Origin: Cenococcum geophilum 1.58
Lineage: Eukaryota > Ascomycota > Dothideomycetes > Gloniales > Gloniaceae
Assembly (NCBI GenBank): GCA_001692895.1
Contig: KV748181.1
Coordinates: 124,001-188,000 of the forward strand
Direction: 5' to 3'
DNA: 64,000 nucleotides
Shown here one piece after another: positions 23,476 through 35,533 of the stretch (position 1 is its first letter; the number at the start of each line of letters is the position of its first letter). Position numbers and translations under genes: made by a program. The notes below the pieces were generated by a model. It made no database searches. It saw only the letters and a list, made by a program, of their open reading frames with translations, and was not told the DNA's origin.

Positions 23476-24485
23476 AAATAACAAGGGCTTAGCATTTCTT
23501 TATTACGTGCTAGTAGGGTATAAGTAGTTAATCTCTAAGTAAACTTTTATATTAAATTAAACTAAAAAGCAGTTAAGGAATTAATTGGCCTATTTATTCA
23601 ACCATTCTAAAGGCCATAAGTTACCACTTATTTATCCTAAAAAGAAAACTATAAACCTATTAAACTATAATCTACTAGTTATATACGCGATTCTTAGGCA
23701 GCTTATATAATATACTCCTTATCATTATATATATTTATAAATATGGGTTTAGGCCAACGGACTAATCGGGGAGGAGCCTAAGGAGTCAATAATAGAGAAT
23801 TTTGAGTAGTCTAATTATAAGGAGCAGAGCGCCGGGAAGAAGTCCAAGGGGTTAAAGCTAAAGGAGTAGAGCATCGGGAGGGAGTCTAAGGAGTTAGATA
23901 AGGATTTATAGAGTTATATAAGAGCGGCTAGATTAAGAAGTTAAAAGGAGGTAGTTAGTCTACTAGCGGAGGTACACCATTATGCTGCTTTATCTAGTCT
24001 AGAAACTAAGCTACCTATTTCTTAGAGTTACAAATAAACCGGCTAACTAGTTAACTAAGTCTTAAGATATTACTAAAGGAAATTAATAATATACGTATCG
24101 TATTACCGTATAGTGGTAACTTATTAGAGAACAGGTTAAGTAGTCGCACTTAATAGTTTAGTTAATTATAAGTGTTAAGACTCGCCACCACTATATATTA
24201 AGGTGGAACGAACGCTAAAGAAGTTAACCCGCGCATAATACTAATCACGATAGCACCTAGATAACTCGCCATATTAAGAAGATTAGTCTAACGTTCCTCT
24301 ATCAGATAGACTAGTAGTAGTTAGGTAGATATACTTAAGGCCACGCCATAAGACGCCAGAACACTACGACCAGTTAATATTAGAGTACCTCTACTAGTTA
24401 ACGTACAACCTACGGAGAAGGCATACGGCTATTATTACCTCTCCTTAAGAGGCGTGGGCTCCTTATCATCCGATAGGTTAATAGG
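23476..24485. other. Transposon interior, left of chromovirus A
   Basis: AT-rich sequence after the helicase stop, with a two-copy ~50-bp repeat near 23800-23900 (units containing GGAGCAGAGCGCCGGGA and GGAGTAGAGCATCGGGA). No further gene recognised. Confidence 0.35.
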
Positions 24486-27400
24486 TGTCACAGTGCTGCA
24501 ATAAAGTAGACTAAATAACTACGTTATGGTATAAAGAGGGGAAGAAGGTGGAAAGGGGGTATTATATACAAATAGTAGGGCCGGCCGCCAAGTCGCTAGT
24601 AGTAGGCTAGCTAATAGTAAGGAACAGTACGAGACAGTATAAAACAGTATGCGTTAGGTCAGTGCCATAACAGTACTCCTCTCCCCTAGACGGTTTGGTC
24701 CCCAAACTAAATAGATAACTTAAAAATAGGCAGTGTACGGGGTTGCCTATTTTCTACCGCAAAGATATTAGTTCCGCTTACCGCCCTTAACCGAGCCAAT
24801 GGCAATTTTCCATGCCGGGCATAAAAAATCCTAATTAGTTAGTTTAGTGAGTAAGGTCGGCAGAACTCCACACCGCCACCTAAATCAGTCCGTATGGCGT
24901 TTCTTGGCGAGAATTTAGCTAATTAGACAACTTTAACCGCCGGTTAAAGTTTTATAATATCTTAACCACCACAAATTTTAATGCGGTGGTCGGCCGTGAC
25001 CTTAGCGTGACTTTTCCTTATCTTATACCCAGTCTAGGGGTCTTGGCTTCTTAAGGTGTTGCTTATAAAAGCACTATATAGCTTATTTATAACCCTTTAG
25101 GTCTTCCTCTAGCTACTAGGTTATATCCTTATAATATTTCCATTTAATCTTATAAGTTAGGCCCTGGGGGTCTTCGTTATATACATTAAGGATTTTCTTA
25201 AACTCCCATTTATCTTCTATATTACCGTTATTATCTCTCTCTATCATTTATCCTTATATATTACGGCGCTCTATAGTATTAATATTTGCTTAGCTAAGGA
25301 TCTCTTTAGCAGCCTAGAGGCGGACCTTAGATATATAAAAGGATTTATTTACTTAAATATAGTCCAGGAGGTCTACTACGACTACCCCTTAGTATACTGC
25401 GAGTACGGGGTACGGGCCGTCCTATTTGTCGTCCTATTTCTTCTTAGGTCTATTTATCTTCATATTTTCTAAGCTAACTATAACTATATTACCTTCGTAG
25501 AATAACACGCTCTCGTCCCTACGGGTATTAGTATTATCTTTATAGCGTTACTATAAAATCCAGGCTAGAGCCTTAAGCTGTATTAATATCCGCTTAAAGC
25601 AGTTAGCCACAGAGTTTACGCAGAAGAACTCCTTCTTTGCTTATACTAATAGTGTTAATAGGTGGGGGCCAGCAGGCTTAATTCCGAGGCAAGGGTTAAA
25701 GCTATAGTTTGTAAAAAACGGGGAGATACCTATACTCTTATTAACTTAGTTATTTATAGTAAACTTGGCAAGCGGCAGGTAGTTAACCTAGTCGTCCTAT
25801 ATAAAGCTAATAAAAGCATAAAGGTATTTATTTACGGCGGCGTTAATAATTTCGGTTTAGCCGTCCGTTTCTAGGTACTAGGCTAAGCTTAGTCGCAAGG
25901 TTGTCTTAAGGCGTTTACTTAGTTATCGCTAAAAGTCGCTAATAAATTATATACTGTAATTAGAGATAATTATACTTAGTACACTGTGGAGCTTATATAC
26001 GTTATTAATAAAGCTATTAACTAACTCCTCTATTAAGAGTCCTGTTACTAAAACAAGGTGTTATATTTTAGTTAGGCGGTCTATAATAATAAGGATATAT
26101 TTATATACCTTACCATGGCGTTAGCATACTAGCAGCGTTATAATATAATCAATTAAGATATCGGTCTATAGGCGGGCGGGTAATTCTAATAGCTTTAGGA
26201 AACCGGGCGGGGCAAAATAGGGGGTCTTAGTGCAAAAGTATAGGGCATAGTCTTTAATAAAGGTAGCCGTAAACTAGGAGATTCCTAGCCACCAGTATGT
26301 TCGGTTTAAGAGGTTAAGAGTCTTAACCTAGCTAGGGTAACTAGCGGGGCCGCTACTATAAGAGTAATAGGTAACTTCTAGGCGGAGGTCTAGGGCGTTA
26401 GGGATAAAGAGATATTAGCGGAAGTAGATCTGTCCGTTAACAATACTATATTCTAACTTATCACAATAGAGTAATTTCCTAATTTTCTTTAGCTAACGGC
26501 AAGCTTTCTAATTATATAGGGCTGCCACTATATCTCTTACAAGTTCGTTCTTCTAGTATCCTAGCCAAATTAACTCATCTAGTGACTTTTCGGCTATTTT
26601 AGGGTCTAAAGCGGCTATAAACTCCGCGTTATTAGAGTTACGGGACTTATATAGTAATTCTTCTAAGATTATAGGGTTAACTTTCTGGGGCGGTATAATG
26701 ACTTAGGCTTAGTAGCGGAGGCGTTTATTATTAGCGTCCTTAGGCCTTATTCCTAGTAGCTAGCTTAGGGCGTTAGGGAGCGTAGCTTTACTACCGGGTC
26801 TATATATAATTACAAAGTTAAACTATAAAAGGAACTCTGCCTACCAGACTTAGCGCTAGTTTAGCTACTTAGTAGTTATAAACGTCTATAGGTTCTTATA
26901 GTCGGTAATAATTTTAAACAGCTCCTCAGTCCCTTACAGCTTAGGACGCCATTCCTCTAAAGCCTTAACAATAGCTAGAAGTTCTTTATCGTAAATCTCA
27001 TAGTTACATTCTGGCGCGGAGTGCTTTACGGAGAAGAATGCGACCAGTCTTAATTTTCCGTCGTCGTTATACTAGGAAAGAACTCCACCAGAAGCCCAAT
27101 TTAATACGTCTGTCTCTACCACTGTTTTCTTCATATAGTTATAGTATGCTAGTACTAGTGCTAAAGTAAAGGCTCCCTTAAGGGCCTTAAACAATTTGGC
27201 TTATTCTAGTCCCCATAGCCATCCAATATCCTTCTTTAGAAGTTTTATTATAGGTATAGCGATAGTAAAGTAGCCTTAGATAAATCGTCGGTAGAAGTTC
27301 GCGAAGCTAAGAAATTATTATAGTTCTTTAATTAATATCGGGTCCTTCCATTTCTATAAGGCCTATATCTTCTTAGGGTCCATAGTTATGCTATTAGTCG

Positions 27401-30400
27401 AGATAATTAAGCCAAGGTATTTTGTTTTAGTAGAGTAGAACTTAGACTTATTAATATTAATCTNAAGTCNAGNATTGCNNAGTCTTTAGATNACTTNATT
27501 TANATACTTANTATNCTNNGCGCGTNTTTTAGAAAAGATAAGGACGTTATTAAGGTAGGCAGTGCAGTAGTTATTAAGGGCGTTATATAGAATATAGTTA
27601 ATATAGTTTTAGAATATAGCGGGTGCGTTATAGAGGCCAAATAGTATAACTAGTATCTTATAGAGTCCAAACCGGGTAATAAATGCTATAAGCTACTTAT
27701 GGCCCTCCGTAATCCAGATCTGGTTAAACGCAGTAATTACATTAAGTTTAGTAAAGTACTTAGCGCTATAAAGTGCGTTAAGTGTCTCGCGGATTAGTAG
27801 CAGTAGGTATCAATTCTTAATAGTAACTGTGTTTAGGCCTTAGTAGTTATAGCAAATTCGTACACCACCGCTAGGCTTAACAGCGAGGAGGAGTAATGCG
27901 GCAGCTAGTAAGGTTGATTCGCGGATAAAACCCTTATCTAGCATCTTATTAATCCACTTCTTTACACACCTAAGTTTAGCAGGTAAGAGTGGTCTATTTT
28001 TATAGTACGGGGCCTAGTTTCCGGGGGTAATCTCAATTTTATGGTCCCATAGTTAGTAAGGGGGCAGCTTATCTATATTCTTAAGAAGGAAGTGCTTAAT
28101 ATATTTACTAAACTCCTTTAGTAGGCGTTATAGAATATCTTCGCAGGTTAATCCTGGTTTGCCTTTTAGGAATTTTTTAACATCAGTGTTAACTATCTTC
28201 TAACGTAAAAGCTTGGGTTTAGTTTTTAGATTTATCTTAAGGAAGTTATAGAAATAGGGGGGGAGCGCTTTACAGGCTTCCTTTATTATATAGTCGCCTT
28301 CTACCAGCCAGCAGAAAGATCTTTTTAATAGGTTTAGTACTTCTATTAGGCCTATAGGCAGCTCTTTAAGCAGCTGTCGGTGCTTATCTTATTTAACCAG
28401 TTCTACTAGCTCCGCTATATAGATCCTTATTACCTTTACGTCTTTTTATTTATAGAACTAGGTAAAATTAATAGCATAGGTGCATTTAATATCGTCTAGG
28501 TTAGGGTATATCTAGCTCTCCGGTGCTATAGCTAGGCTAGCACGGCTTAGTTAGCCTAGGGGGGCGGAAACGAGGCGGTGGCCCTATATAGTACGCGCGG
28601 GAGATAGGTATAAGGTTAGGCGTTACAGTGGCGCGGTTTTTATTATCCGGGTCTCGGTAGTTCCATAGCTAGTCCTTACTATAACGCGAGCTATAGTGTA
28701 CGTATATGGCATATGGCTTAGTTTTAGGTGTTAGGCTAGGCGGCTAGGGTTTAAATAGTGCCTAGGTTAGGGTTAGTTTCTTAATAGTGGCGGCACGAAG
28801 CGGACCTTCTTCCTTAGTCTTAGCAGGGCTAGCTAGCCCGTCATTTTAGTCTTAAGTGCTAAGTTAGTTTAGTCTTCCACTATCTCGTTTCTTTACAGCT
28901 ATATAGACTCCCCTTTATTAGGAACGTCTTCTACTATTAGGGCTTTATATATAGTCCTAGGCACTAGGCTTAGTAGTGCTAAGTATCTACATAGGGCGTC
29001 CCTACTAACGTCGGCTATCCCCTACAGGAGGTAGTACCTAAAGTAGTAGTCTAAGTTAAAGTAGATCTTAAGTTTCCTAAAGCTAGGACGGGGCTTATAC
29101 TTCTAAAGCCAGGGCATACCTAGGATAATTGGGGTAGCGGGCGAGAGTTTAGTAATAAAAAAGAGCATAGCTTTAGTATAGAGGCCGATTAATATTTAGG
29201 CGGTGAAGTAGTCTATAATAAGCGAAGTTAGGATACTATCTGCAAGGCGCAGTAGCCTAGGTACCAGCAGCTTCTTAGTTATAACGTTATACTTTCTTAT
29301 AATAGACTCTNCGTNNGTAAATNCNATTATAGTACTACNNGAGTCNACTANGCTTACTATATTAATATAAACTTAGGGGTATAGGTTACGTAATAAGGAG
29401 AGTTAGGTTTAAATAAGGATTAATTTCTTATTACTATTTACTAATCTAAGATTAAGTGGCAGTTTACTAATAGAAAGGACTAATTAATCTAGTAACAGGG
29501 ACCTAATCTTCTCGTCTTCCTCCTTATATAGTTTAGACCCTTAGGCGTAACTTAGTCTAAGGGTTTACCTTTTAACGACTAGGGTATAAGGCTATCTTAG
29601 CGGGGTAGTCTAGTATCTATCTAGCTGGCGGTATCTATCTCTATTTCAGTCAGGGTATAGGAAAATAATACCTCACCAACGACATAGCTGTGTTCGTATT
29701 CGCTAGCGCGAAGTCACCAATACTAGGCGTTATTAACGGGTTAGGCTCCTATATAGGGCATAGTTTAGAGTAACTAAGCCATAGGGTTAAAGGGGGGGGG
29801 TTATCCGCCGCGGCTATAATAGGCTCCGCGGTCGCCGCGTCTATAATAGACTCCACAGTCGCCGCGTCCGCGGTTATTTATTCGCGTCGTTTAACGGGGT
29901 AGCATTAGGACTAGGTTTACTATCTTAGTAGGGTTATAGGCATCCTTCTAGTGGCCAAGCAGGCCACAGGCAAGGCACAGTCTATTATTAACGCGGCGCT
30001 TATGCTCCGTGTCTAAGATTCCATTAAGGTCTATAGGTTCTCTAGTCACTACTAGGGTCGGGGTTAACATAGGGGCAGGGGCTTAGGTAGGTAGGCGGTA
30101 GTTAGCGTTCTTCTTAAGGTTAGCTTGGTGTATATAATTCGCAAGGTTCTTAGCAAATATATTTATCTGCTTACTCCAACCTGTATAGTCGCTATTATTA
30201 ATTTCGTGGGCTAGTCTAAGTACCAGCTCTTCCATCTTCGGAGAGATAAACTTTCAGAGTAGGTCCACCTTCTATTTATCTATCTTTTTGGCGTGGACCA
30301 TTAGCTTATTAAGCTCTTCCTTCTAGAACTAGTAATTACGCTCGCCTTAGGGGAAATGGTTAAGCTTATTCTTTACGACCTGGGTTATATTAAGGACCTC

Positions 30401-31400
30401 ATAGTAAGCAGTAAGGTCTTTAAGCATATCTTCCTTAGTAGGCCATTTCTACGCAGATATATTATTTAGGTTCTCGTATATAAGCTCTAGGCCCTACTTA
30501 ATAAACTTATAGGCCTTATCCTCTAGTATATCCGAGATATAAAGGATCTAGAACTAAACTGTGTTAAAGTAGTCCTAGTCCCAGTTAAAGACTCCCTTAA
30601 TCTTAATATACTAGGTCTTAAAATTAGCTTATCGTTCTAGCGGGGTGCCTTTTCCGCTAAATATTGGCGGGTCTTTAGATCTCCGTTTTTTCTGCTAGGT
30701 TACTACTGTTATTATAGGGGTTAATTATTTTAGAACGGTAATAGTCTCTACCTGGGAGTTAATAGTTCCTATCTAGGAAGCGATAAGGGCACTAAGGTTT
30801 TTGTTAGCTTTTTTGTTGGCGGTATTTGTGTTATATATACACTGTAGTCCTACTTTAATATTATTAAGGAACTCATTGGTATAGTTAATAAGGGTAAGGT
30901 AAGCTTTACTAGGCTTAAAGGTCTTAGGGTATAGTAGGGAGCGGCAGATTATCCACGCGATATTAGGGTATGTCTCTATAAATAGGTCTACAAAAACGTC
31001 GCGGGGGTTTTAGGTTTCGGCCATTTCGGCATTATTAGTGTCGCCTATCTAGGCGCTAAGTAAAAACTAAGGATTATTCTAGGACTGTGCTAGGGATGTA
31101 TCGGTTTTAGCAGAGGCGCGCGTAGGTCGCGATTGCTCTAAGGTAGAGGTTAATTAGCTAGGGTACGGGGAATCAGTAATCGCGATAGGGCGTAAATTAA
31201 AGATACCACAAACTATTACAGTACTATAATAAAGTAGACTAAATAACTACGTTGTGGTATAAAGAGGGGAAGAAGGTAGAAAGGGGGTATTGTATATAAA
31301 TAGTAGGGCCGGCCGCCAAGTCGCTAGTAGTAGGCTAGCTAATAGTAGGGAACAGTACGAGACAGTATAAAATAGTATACGTCAGGTCAGTACCGTAACA
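24486..31400 (-). mobile_element. Chromovirus A (Ty3/Gypsy LTR retrotransposon), fossil
   Basis: LTRs of 187 bp each (24486-24672 and 31214-31400) with a perfect 5-bp duplication atagg (24481-24485 and 31401-31405). On the minus strand the parts lie in the canonical order: gag (about 30.1-31.1 kb), zinc knuckle (about 29.95 kb), protease (about 29.3 kb), reverse transcriptase (about 27.4-28.3 kb), RNase H, integrase (about 25.5-26.7 kb) and an integrase-end chromodomain (about 25.1-25.2 kb). It is complete in architecture but heavily broken by RIP. It is younger than the helicase transposon it interrupts. Clusters of ambiguous bases occur at about 27464-27526 and 29311-29350. Confidence 0.88.
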
Positions 31401-31405
31401 ATAGG

Positions 31406-32429
31406 GTACTAGGAGGCATATAGACGTCATTACCTCTCCCTAAAAAGCAGGGGCTCCTCATCATTTAACTACTCCGACTACTGCGACTACTGCGGCTGCT
31501 ATAACTACCAAGACCGCTATAACTACTCCTAGCCAGCACTATCCTTATACTTAGCACTATTATTCTCATCCTTATTACTACTAATTATAATTAGTTTACC
31601 GGCATCCTTACCACTCTTATTACTGCTAATTTAAGTTAGCCCACTTAAGGAGCCAAAGCGGATAGTATACGACTAGAGAGGCTGGCAGCGGTTAGCTAGG
31701 TCGCGGTTTATATCCCAGGTTAACCGCTAGTCTACTTAACCCCTACAAGCGACTACTGCCCACCTATCTATAGCGACAGTATTAGAGGTACCTATTAACT
31801 AGTCTTTAACATTATTTAGGGTCACCATATCCACGCCCTTAGGTGGGGTCTAGTCGCGGAGCCTATTAGGGTAGAGGTAAAGCAACAGCTATTGGATCTA
31901 TAACTTTAGAAACCTAGCAGTATACATCTTAAACGGGTTAAGATAGAGGACATTAAAAAAGTTAATATTAAGGAGGGAGGAGTCGGGACGGCCGGTAAAG
32001 CTACTAGGATTATAAATACCAACTATAATAAGTGATCTACTACAAGCAGTCAGTAAAATGGTTTTCTTAAGACAATAATATAAGAGATAATAGATACGAA
32101 CCGTGCAGTAACTTAAAGGGGTAGACTATAAGGAGTAAGAAGTTAGTAGGCAGTTATTAATTATAACTTAAGCAGCGGCGCTAAAGGAGCGGCGGGAGCA
32201 GTAGAGCAGCGGCAGTAATCGTTTAACTATAGATAGAAGTAGCTACGGCGGAGGAGTACGGGCAAGAGTAGAGGCGGTAGTTAAAGATTGCTTACTACTA
32301 GGTAGTTATAGAAGAAGTAGTTAACAATAAGCTAAATAAGTAGTTGGGAGGAGGGGTAATAAGTAATAAGCCAAATAGGTAGTTAAGGGGTCAAGGGGGT
32401 AAAGTATAGCAGTTAAGTAAAGTTAAAGT
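31406..32429. other. Transposon interior between chromovirus A and the DUF6589 gene
   Basis: A low-complexity stretch near 31470-31510 (repeated ACTGCG/ACTACTGC) and a short direct repeat AATAAGC-AAATA near 32325 and 32370. No gene recognised. Confidence 0.35.
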
Positions 32430-34880
32430 AAAGCAGTTAATAACCTCCATCCTTAGTATAGAATATATTATTAATTGCCTCTATATAATCTCTAAGTGCT
32501 AATAGCTTAATAATAGTAGTAGATTACTCCTCATCTTTAAACGAAATAGAAATAATCTTATTAGGTATAGTAACATTTTAAAGATTAAACAAGTAAATTT
32601 TTTCTTTAAGAAGCTCTATACTATTAGCAAGAATATTAATAAACTTAAATTAACTACTATAATTCCTATTAACTGCTTAGATATGTATATAACCCTCAGC
32701 CTAGAGATAATATATAAGACTAAATATATCAGCAAGTGCTAACTTTTTACTATATTTAAAATTGGTTCTTTAACTAAATAAAGTCTCTAGTATAGCACGT
32801 AGTTAAGAAATATATAAACTAGTAAGCGCAACCCGTTTAAATGTCTTTTTAACATTATAAGTAGAGTTCTTATATAGTTTCATATTAATAGCATAGCAGC
32901 AGTTAACATACTCTAGGGCAAGATCAATTACCTTAAAGGTATTTAGTTAACCCGCTAGATTTACTAGACTTAACGTAAGAATTAATTATTAAAGCTTAGC
33001 AGTCGCAATCCAATCTATAAGAAGCCATTAAAGATAAAGCATCTCGTATCCGTACTGTAACTATTTAGCCCTATAGAACCAGACAGAGAGTAGATTAACT
33101 AGTTAGCGGATTAGACTAATATCGCCATAACGGATAGCATGCCGTAGGACCATAAAAGCTTTAACCTATTAGAGATACCAACATATACTAAGAAACTCCT
33201 TATTATTATACCCTTAACCAGTCTAAGCGGAGTAGGTAAATGCTTATTATTATATACGCTTAATTAACATAAGAAATTAAGATAGAGTTAGCTGTATAAT
33301 AGCATCGTTATAGAACTCTTTCCTATTATTTTCCTTGCTATTAACCCCTTAGAACCATCCCTTAGTACTAAGTACGTTATACCAGAGTGCGACTACTTAA
33401 GCCGTCTAGCCTTATATAATTAATAGCTTAATAAGATAGAATTTAGCATTCTCTTATAAGATTCCATGCCGGCTCTAGTAGCCAATATTATAAAGGAGTG
33501 TAGCCTTTAAGTAAGTGCCAGGAGGACTCTCCTAGTAAGTACGAACTATAAGGTAGAGAAAACTTTAAAGGATATAAAAGAACGCGGGTAGCCTAAGCAA
33601 CCAATCCTAACGGTTAAAAGCTTAACTGGTAAGAGACTGCTCGGTTTTTACGCTCCTAATATATTAAACAGTCTTTTAATCGCCCTAGGCGAGCCAAAGG
33701 CGCTAGGTAAAATAGCCTAACTTATCGTCCTCTTTAAGGCTAAGTTTGTGGATCTAGATATCCTAATAGACACTATATATACCTTTAATTATACCCTTAT
33801 TATAAAAGATTGCACCTAGCTGTTATAGAACAGTCTTTTAAGGAGGTAGTAGGTTAAGCTTTAGTACTATAGGAAAAAGACCTAGCTTACTGCTAAAAAC
33901 ATATTCAACTGCTTATAAATAAAGCTTACGGATAGCAGTAGCAATAAAGTATATTAACAACTGCTATAAGATATAGTCCCGTCAAAGACCTAGAGATAAG
34001 ATAATATCGTTAAAAAGAAGCGGTTATAACAGGTTAAACATTAACTGCTTAAGGCTAGTAGTTAGAATCTTAGGATAAAGTACAAGAAGCGTAATAGTTA
34101 TATTACGCATTCTTATTCCGGAAGACCTAAGCACTTAATCTCTAACGTCATCCTTAAAATTAAAGTTATTATAGACTAGTAGCGCTTAAGGATTAACTGC
34201 AAGGCTTTTTAGCTTATTCTTTTTATTAGTTAGCTATATAAAATATAGGCTAGGAGGTTAAACCTTCCTTTATATTATCAGCAATATCTATAAGGTATTA
34301 ATTAATATATTTATAACCATCATAGAGACCTAGCCTAGCTAATACCTTAATAACTTAACGCTTAATACTACTCCTAAGTAGGTAGATTTCTAATATTTTT
34401 ATAAAGAAATTGGTAGTAGACCGCGTACGACTTCTATAGATAATAGAAGTAATTAAATATAACTACTGCTGGACTATCTTAGAATTGCCTAACCCTTTAT
34501 AACTGCTCCAGCCCTAGCGTTAATTGCTTATAAGCTTTTTAAGCAGAGCAGTCTATTTAGGAGTAGTCAATTTAATTTTTTCCAACACTTAAGAGAAGTT
34601 AACCTTCTCCATAGAGGTAGAGTGATTAAACTTATTAAAATATGGCTGCCTAAGTAGTGCATCGAGTTCTTAGATAAGTTTTATTAAGGAAATATCCCCT
34701 ACTAACACGTAACTAGTTAATTAAAGGGCTATATAAACTTCCGCTTGTTCTAAAGCAGAATATAATAATAAGACCCGCTAACTAATATAAAGGCCACCCA
34801 ATCCATTATTAACACCCTCTATAACCTATGCCTTAAGGAATTACTTAATATTAAAGTTGTTCTGCTGCTATAGTATTTAT
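32430..34880 (-). pseudogene. DUF6589-family protein, candidate transposase of the element
   Basis: One minus-strand frame (with RIP-type stops) runs through the signature blocks that I recall for the fungal DUF6589 family: LEIYLLRSSIKRQVIKVLAR-like text near 34.4 kb, VYNNFNFKDDVRD (about 34.16 kb), MRNITI (about 34.08 kb), a DWLLRLPAFFYI block followed by SFLYLIVRTY (about 33.55-33.6 kb), and MVLRHAIRYGDISLI (about 33.12 kb), then EMLYL. The family is widespread and expanded in fungi and has no proven function. Its place between intact TIRs makes a transposase-like role the natural inference. The gene is convergent with the helicase. The exact start and end are not resolvable. Confidence 0.7.
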
Positions 34881-35263
34881 ATCGCCCGTAGCTTTTAGCG
34901 CTAGATAAAAGGGCTCTACCGTTTTCTAATTCGCCTTTAGTGACTAGTAAGGGGTATAGTTACTTACCTTTAAGGCGACGGAAATATAGAGGATGGCGTT
35001 AAGGGGGAAATAGAGTTAATATCGGAGAGTGGAGATAAGGACGCGTCGGTATCTACCCAAATACTAAAAGCGCGTAACTTGTAAGGAGGTTATATTCCCA
35101 TTATAAAAAAGTAATCGATTATAGAGGAGACTGGTCTAATTTAACTCGTCAGCTTATTAGGTTAAAAAGGTATTATTAGGGAGTTAAATATACAGGAGGA
35201 AGTGTCTCTTATATAAAATTGCTTAGATTAAAGTTAAGCGCCATAGAGTTCCGCACTATAGGT

Positions 35264-35394
35264 CCTTAGACGGCAGGGTAAACTAAAGGTTAGTAGGTAG
35301 CTGATTAGTTAAAAAAAGTGGCGTTTTTTAGGATGGAGACTAGTGATACTTTAGTATTAGTGAGTGCGCCTTTAGTTTGCCCTTGCCGTCTAAG
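35264..35394. repeat. Right subterminal fold-back of the helicase transposon
   Basis: Arms 35264-35289 and 35369-35394 share CTTAGACGGCA-GG-AAACTAAAGG in inverted orientation with about one indel and one transition, and a loop of about 80 bp. It mirrors the left end. Confidence 0.7.
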
Positions 35395-35410
35395 TCGCTT
35401 ACTAAGATAA

Positions 35411-35533
35411 AGGGAAGGGCTGTAAGCCTAAGGTGCTTATAAGGAGGTGCCAAGGGCTAGCCGAAGGCTAGCCTTGGCGACCCTAAGAGTCCCTAGGCAA
35501 TGCAGCCGAGTAAGGGCCAAAATAACCCTTATA
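35411..35533 (-). repeat. LTR 3 of the tandem array, right half
   Basis: Resumes after the DNA transposon (its first 8 bases are the target duplication) and ends CTTATA beside the gcgcc duplication of the array. Confidence 0.8.

Larger units (their letters stand above)
20137..35410. mobile_element. 15.3-kb TIR DNA transposon with RecQ helicase and DUF6589 genes
   Basis: Terminal inverted repeats of about 27 bp begin TTATCTCAGTAAGC (20137) and TTATCTTAGTAAGC (reversed from 35410), with only two transitions between them. The flanking 8-bp duplication agggaagg is perfect (20129-20136 and 35411-35418). The target is confirmed by the uninterrupted LTR 1, which reads straight through this site. 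Minus the nested chromovirus the element is about 8.4 kb. It holds two convergent decayed genes: a RecQ-type helicase (plus) and a DUF6589-family protein (minus). An 8-bp duplication occurs in hAT, KDZ and some other superfamilies; I recognise no DDE transposase of those families here. Confidence 0.85.
15828..35533 (-). mobile_element. Tandem non-autonomous LTR element: three LTRs, two internals
   Basis: LTRs of about 258-262 bp lie at 15828-16085, 18090-18350 and 19994-20136 continued at 35419-35533 (the third is split by a DNA transposon). Internals are 16086-18089 and 18351-19993. The outer boundaries carry a 5-bp duplication gcgcc (15823-15827 and 35534-35538), so the whole LTR-int-LTR-int-LTR array sits in one target. 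A purine tract (AAGGGGGGGG on the minus strand) next to the LTR suggests minus orientation. The internals hold no protein-like sequence, so this is a LARD/TRIM-like passive element. The second internal lacks about 0.3 kb present in the first. It is an old fossil; the copies differ mainly by transitions. Confidence 0.8.

Noticed and set aside
25662-25874. 70-codon open frame in the AT-rich block
   Set aside because: Lies inside the integrase region of chromovirus A on the opposite strand; chance opening.
20137-35410. Starship-type giant element
   Set aside because: Starships carry a tyrosine-recombinase captain and lack matched TIRs with an 8-bp duplication; no captain-like sequence is seen.
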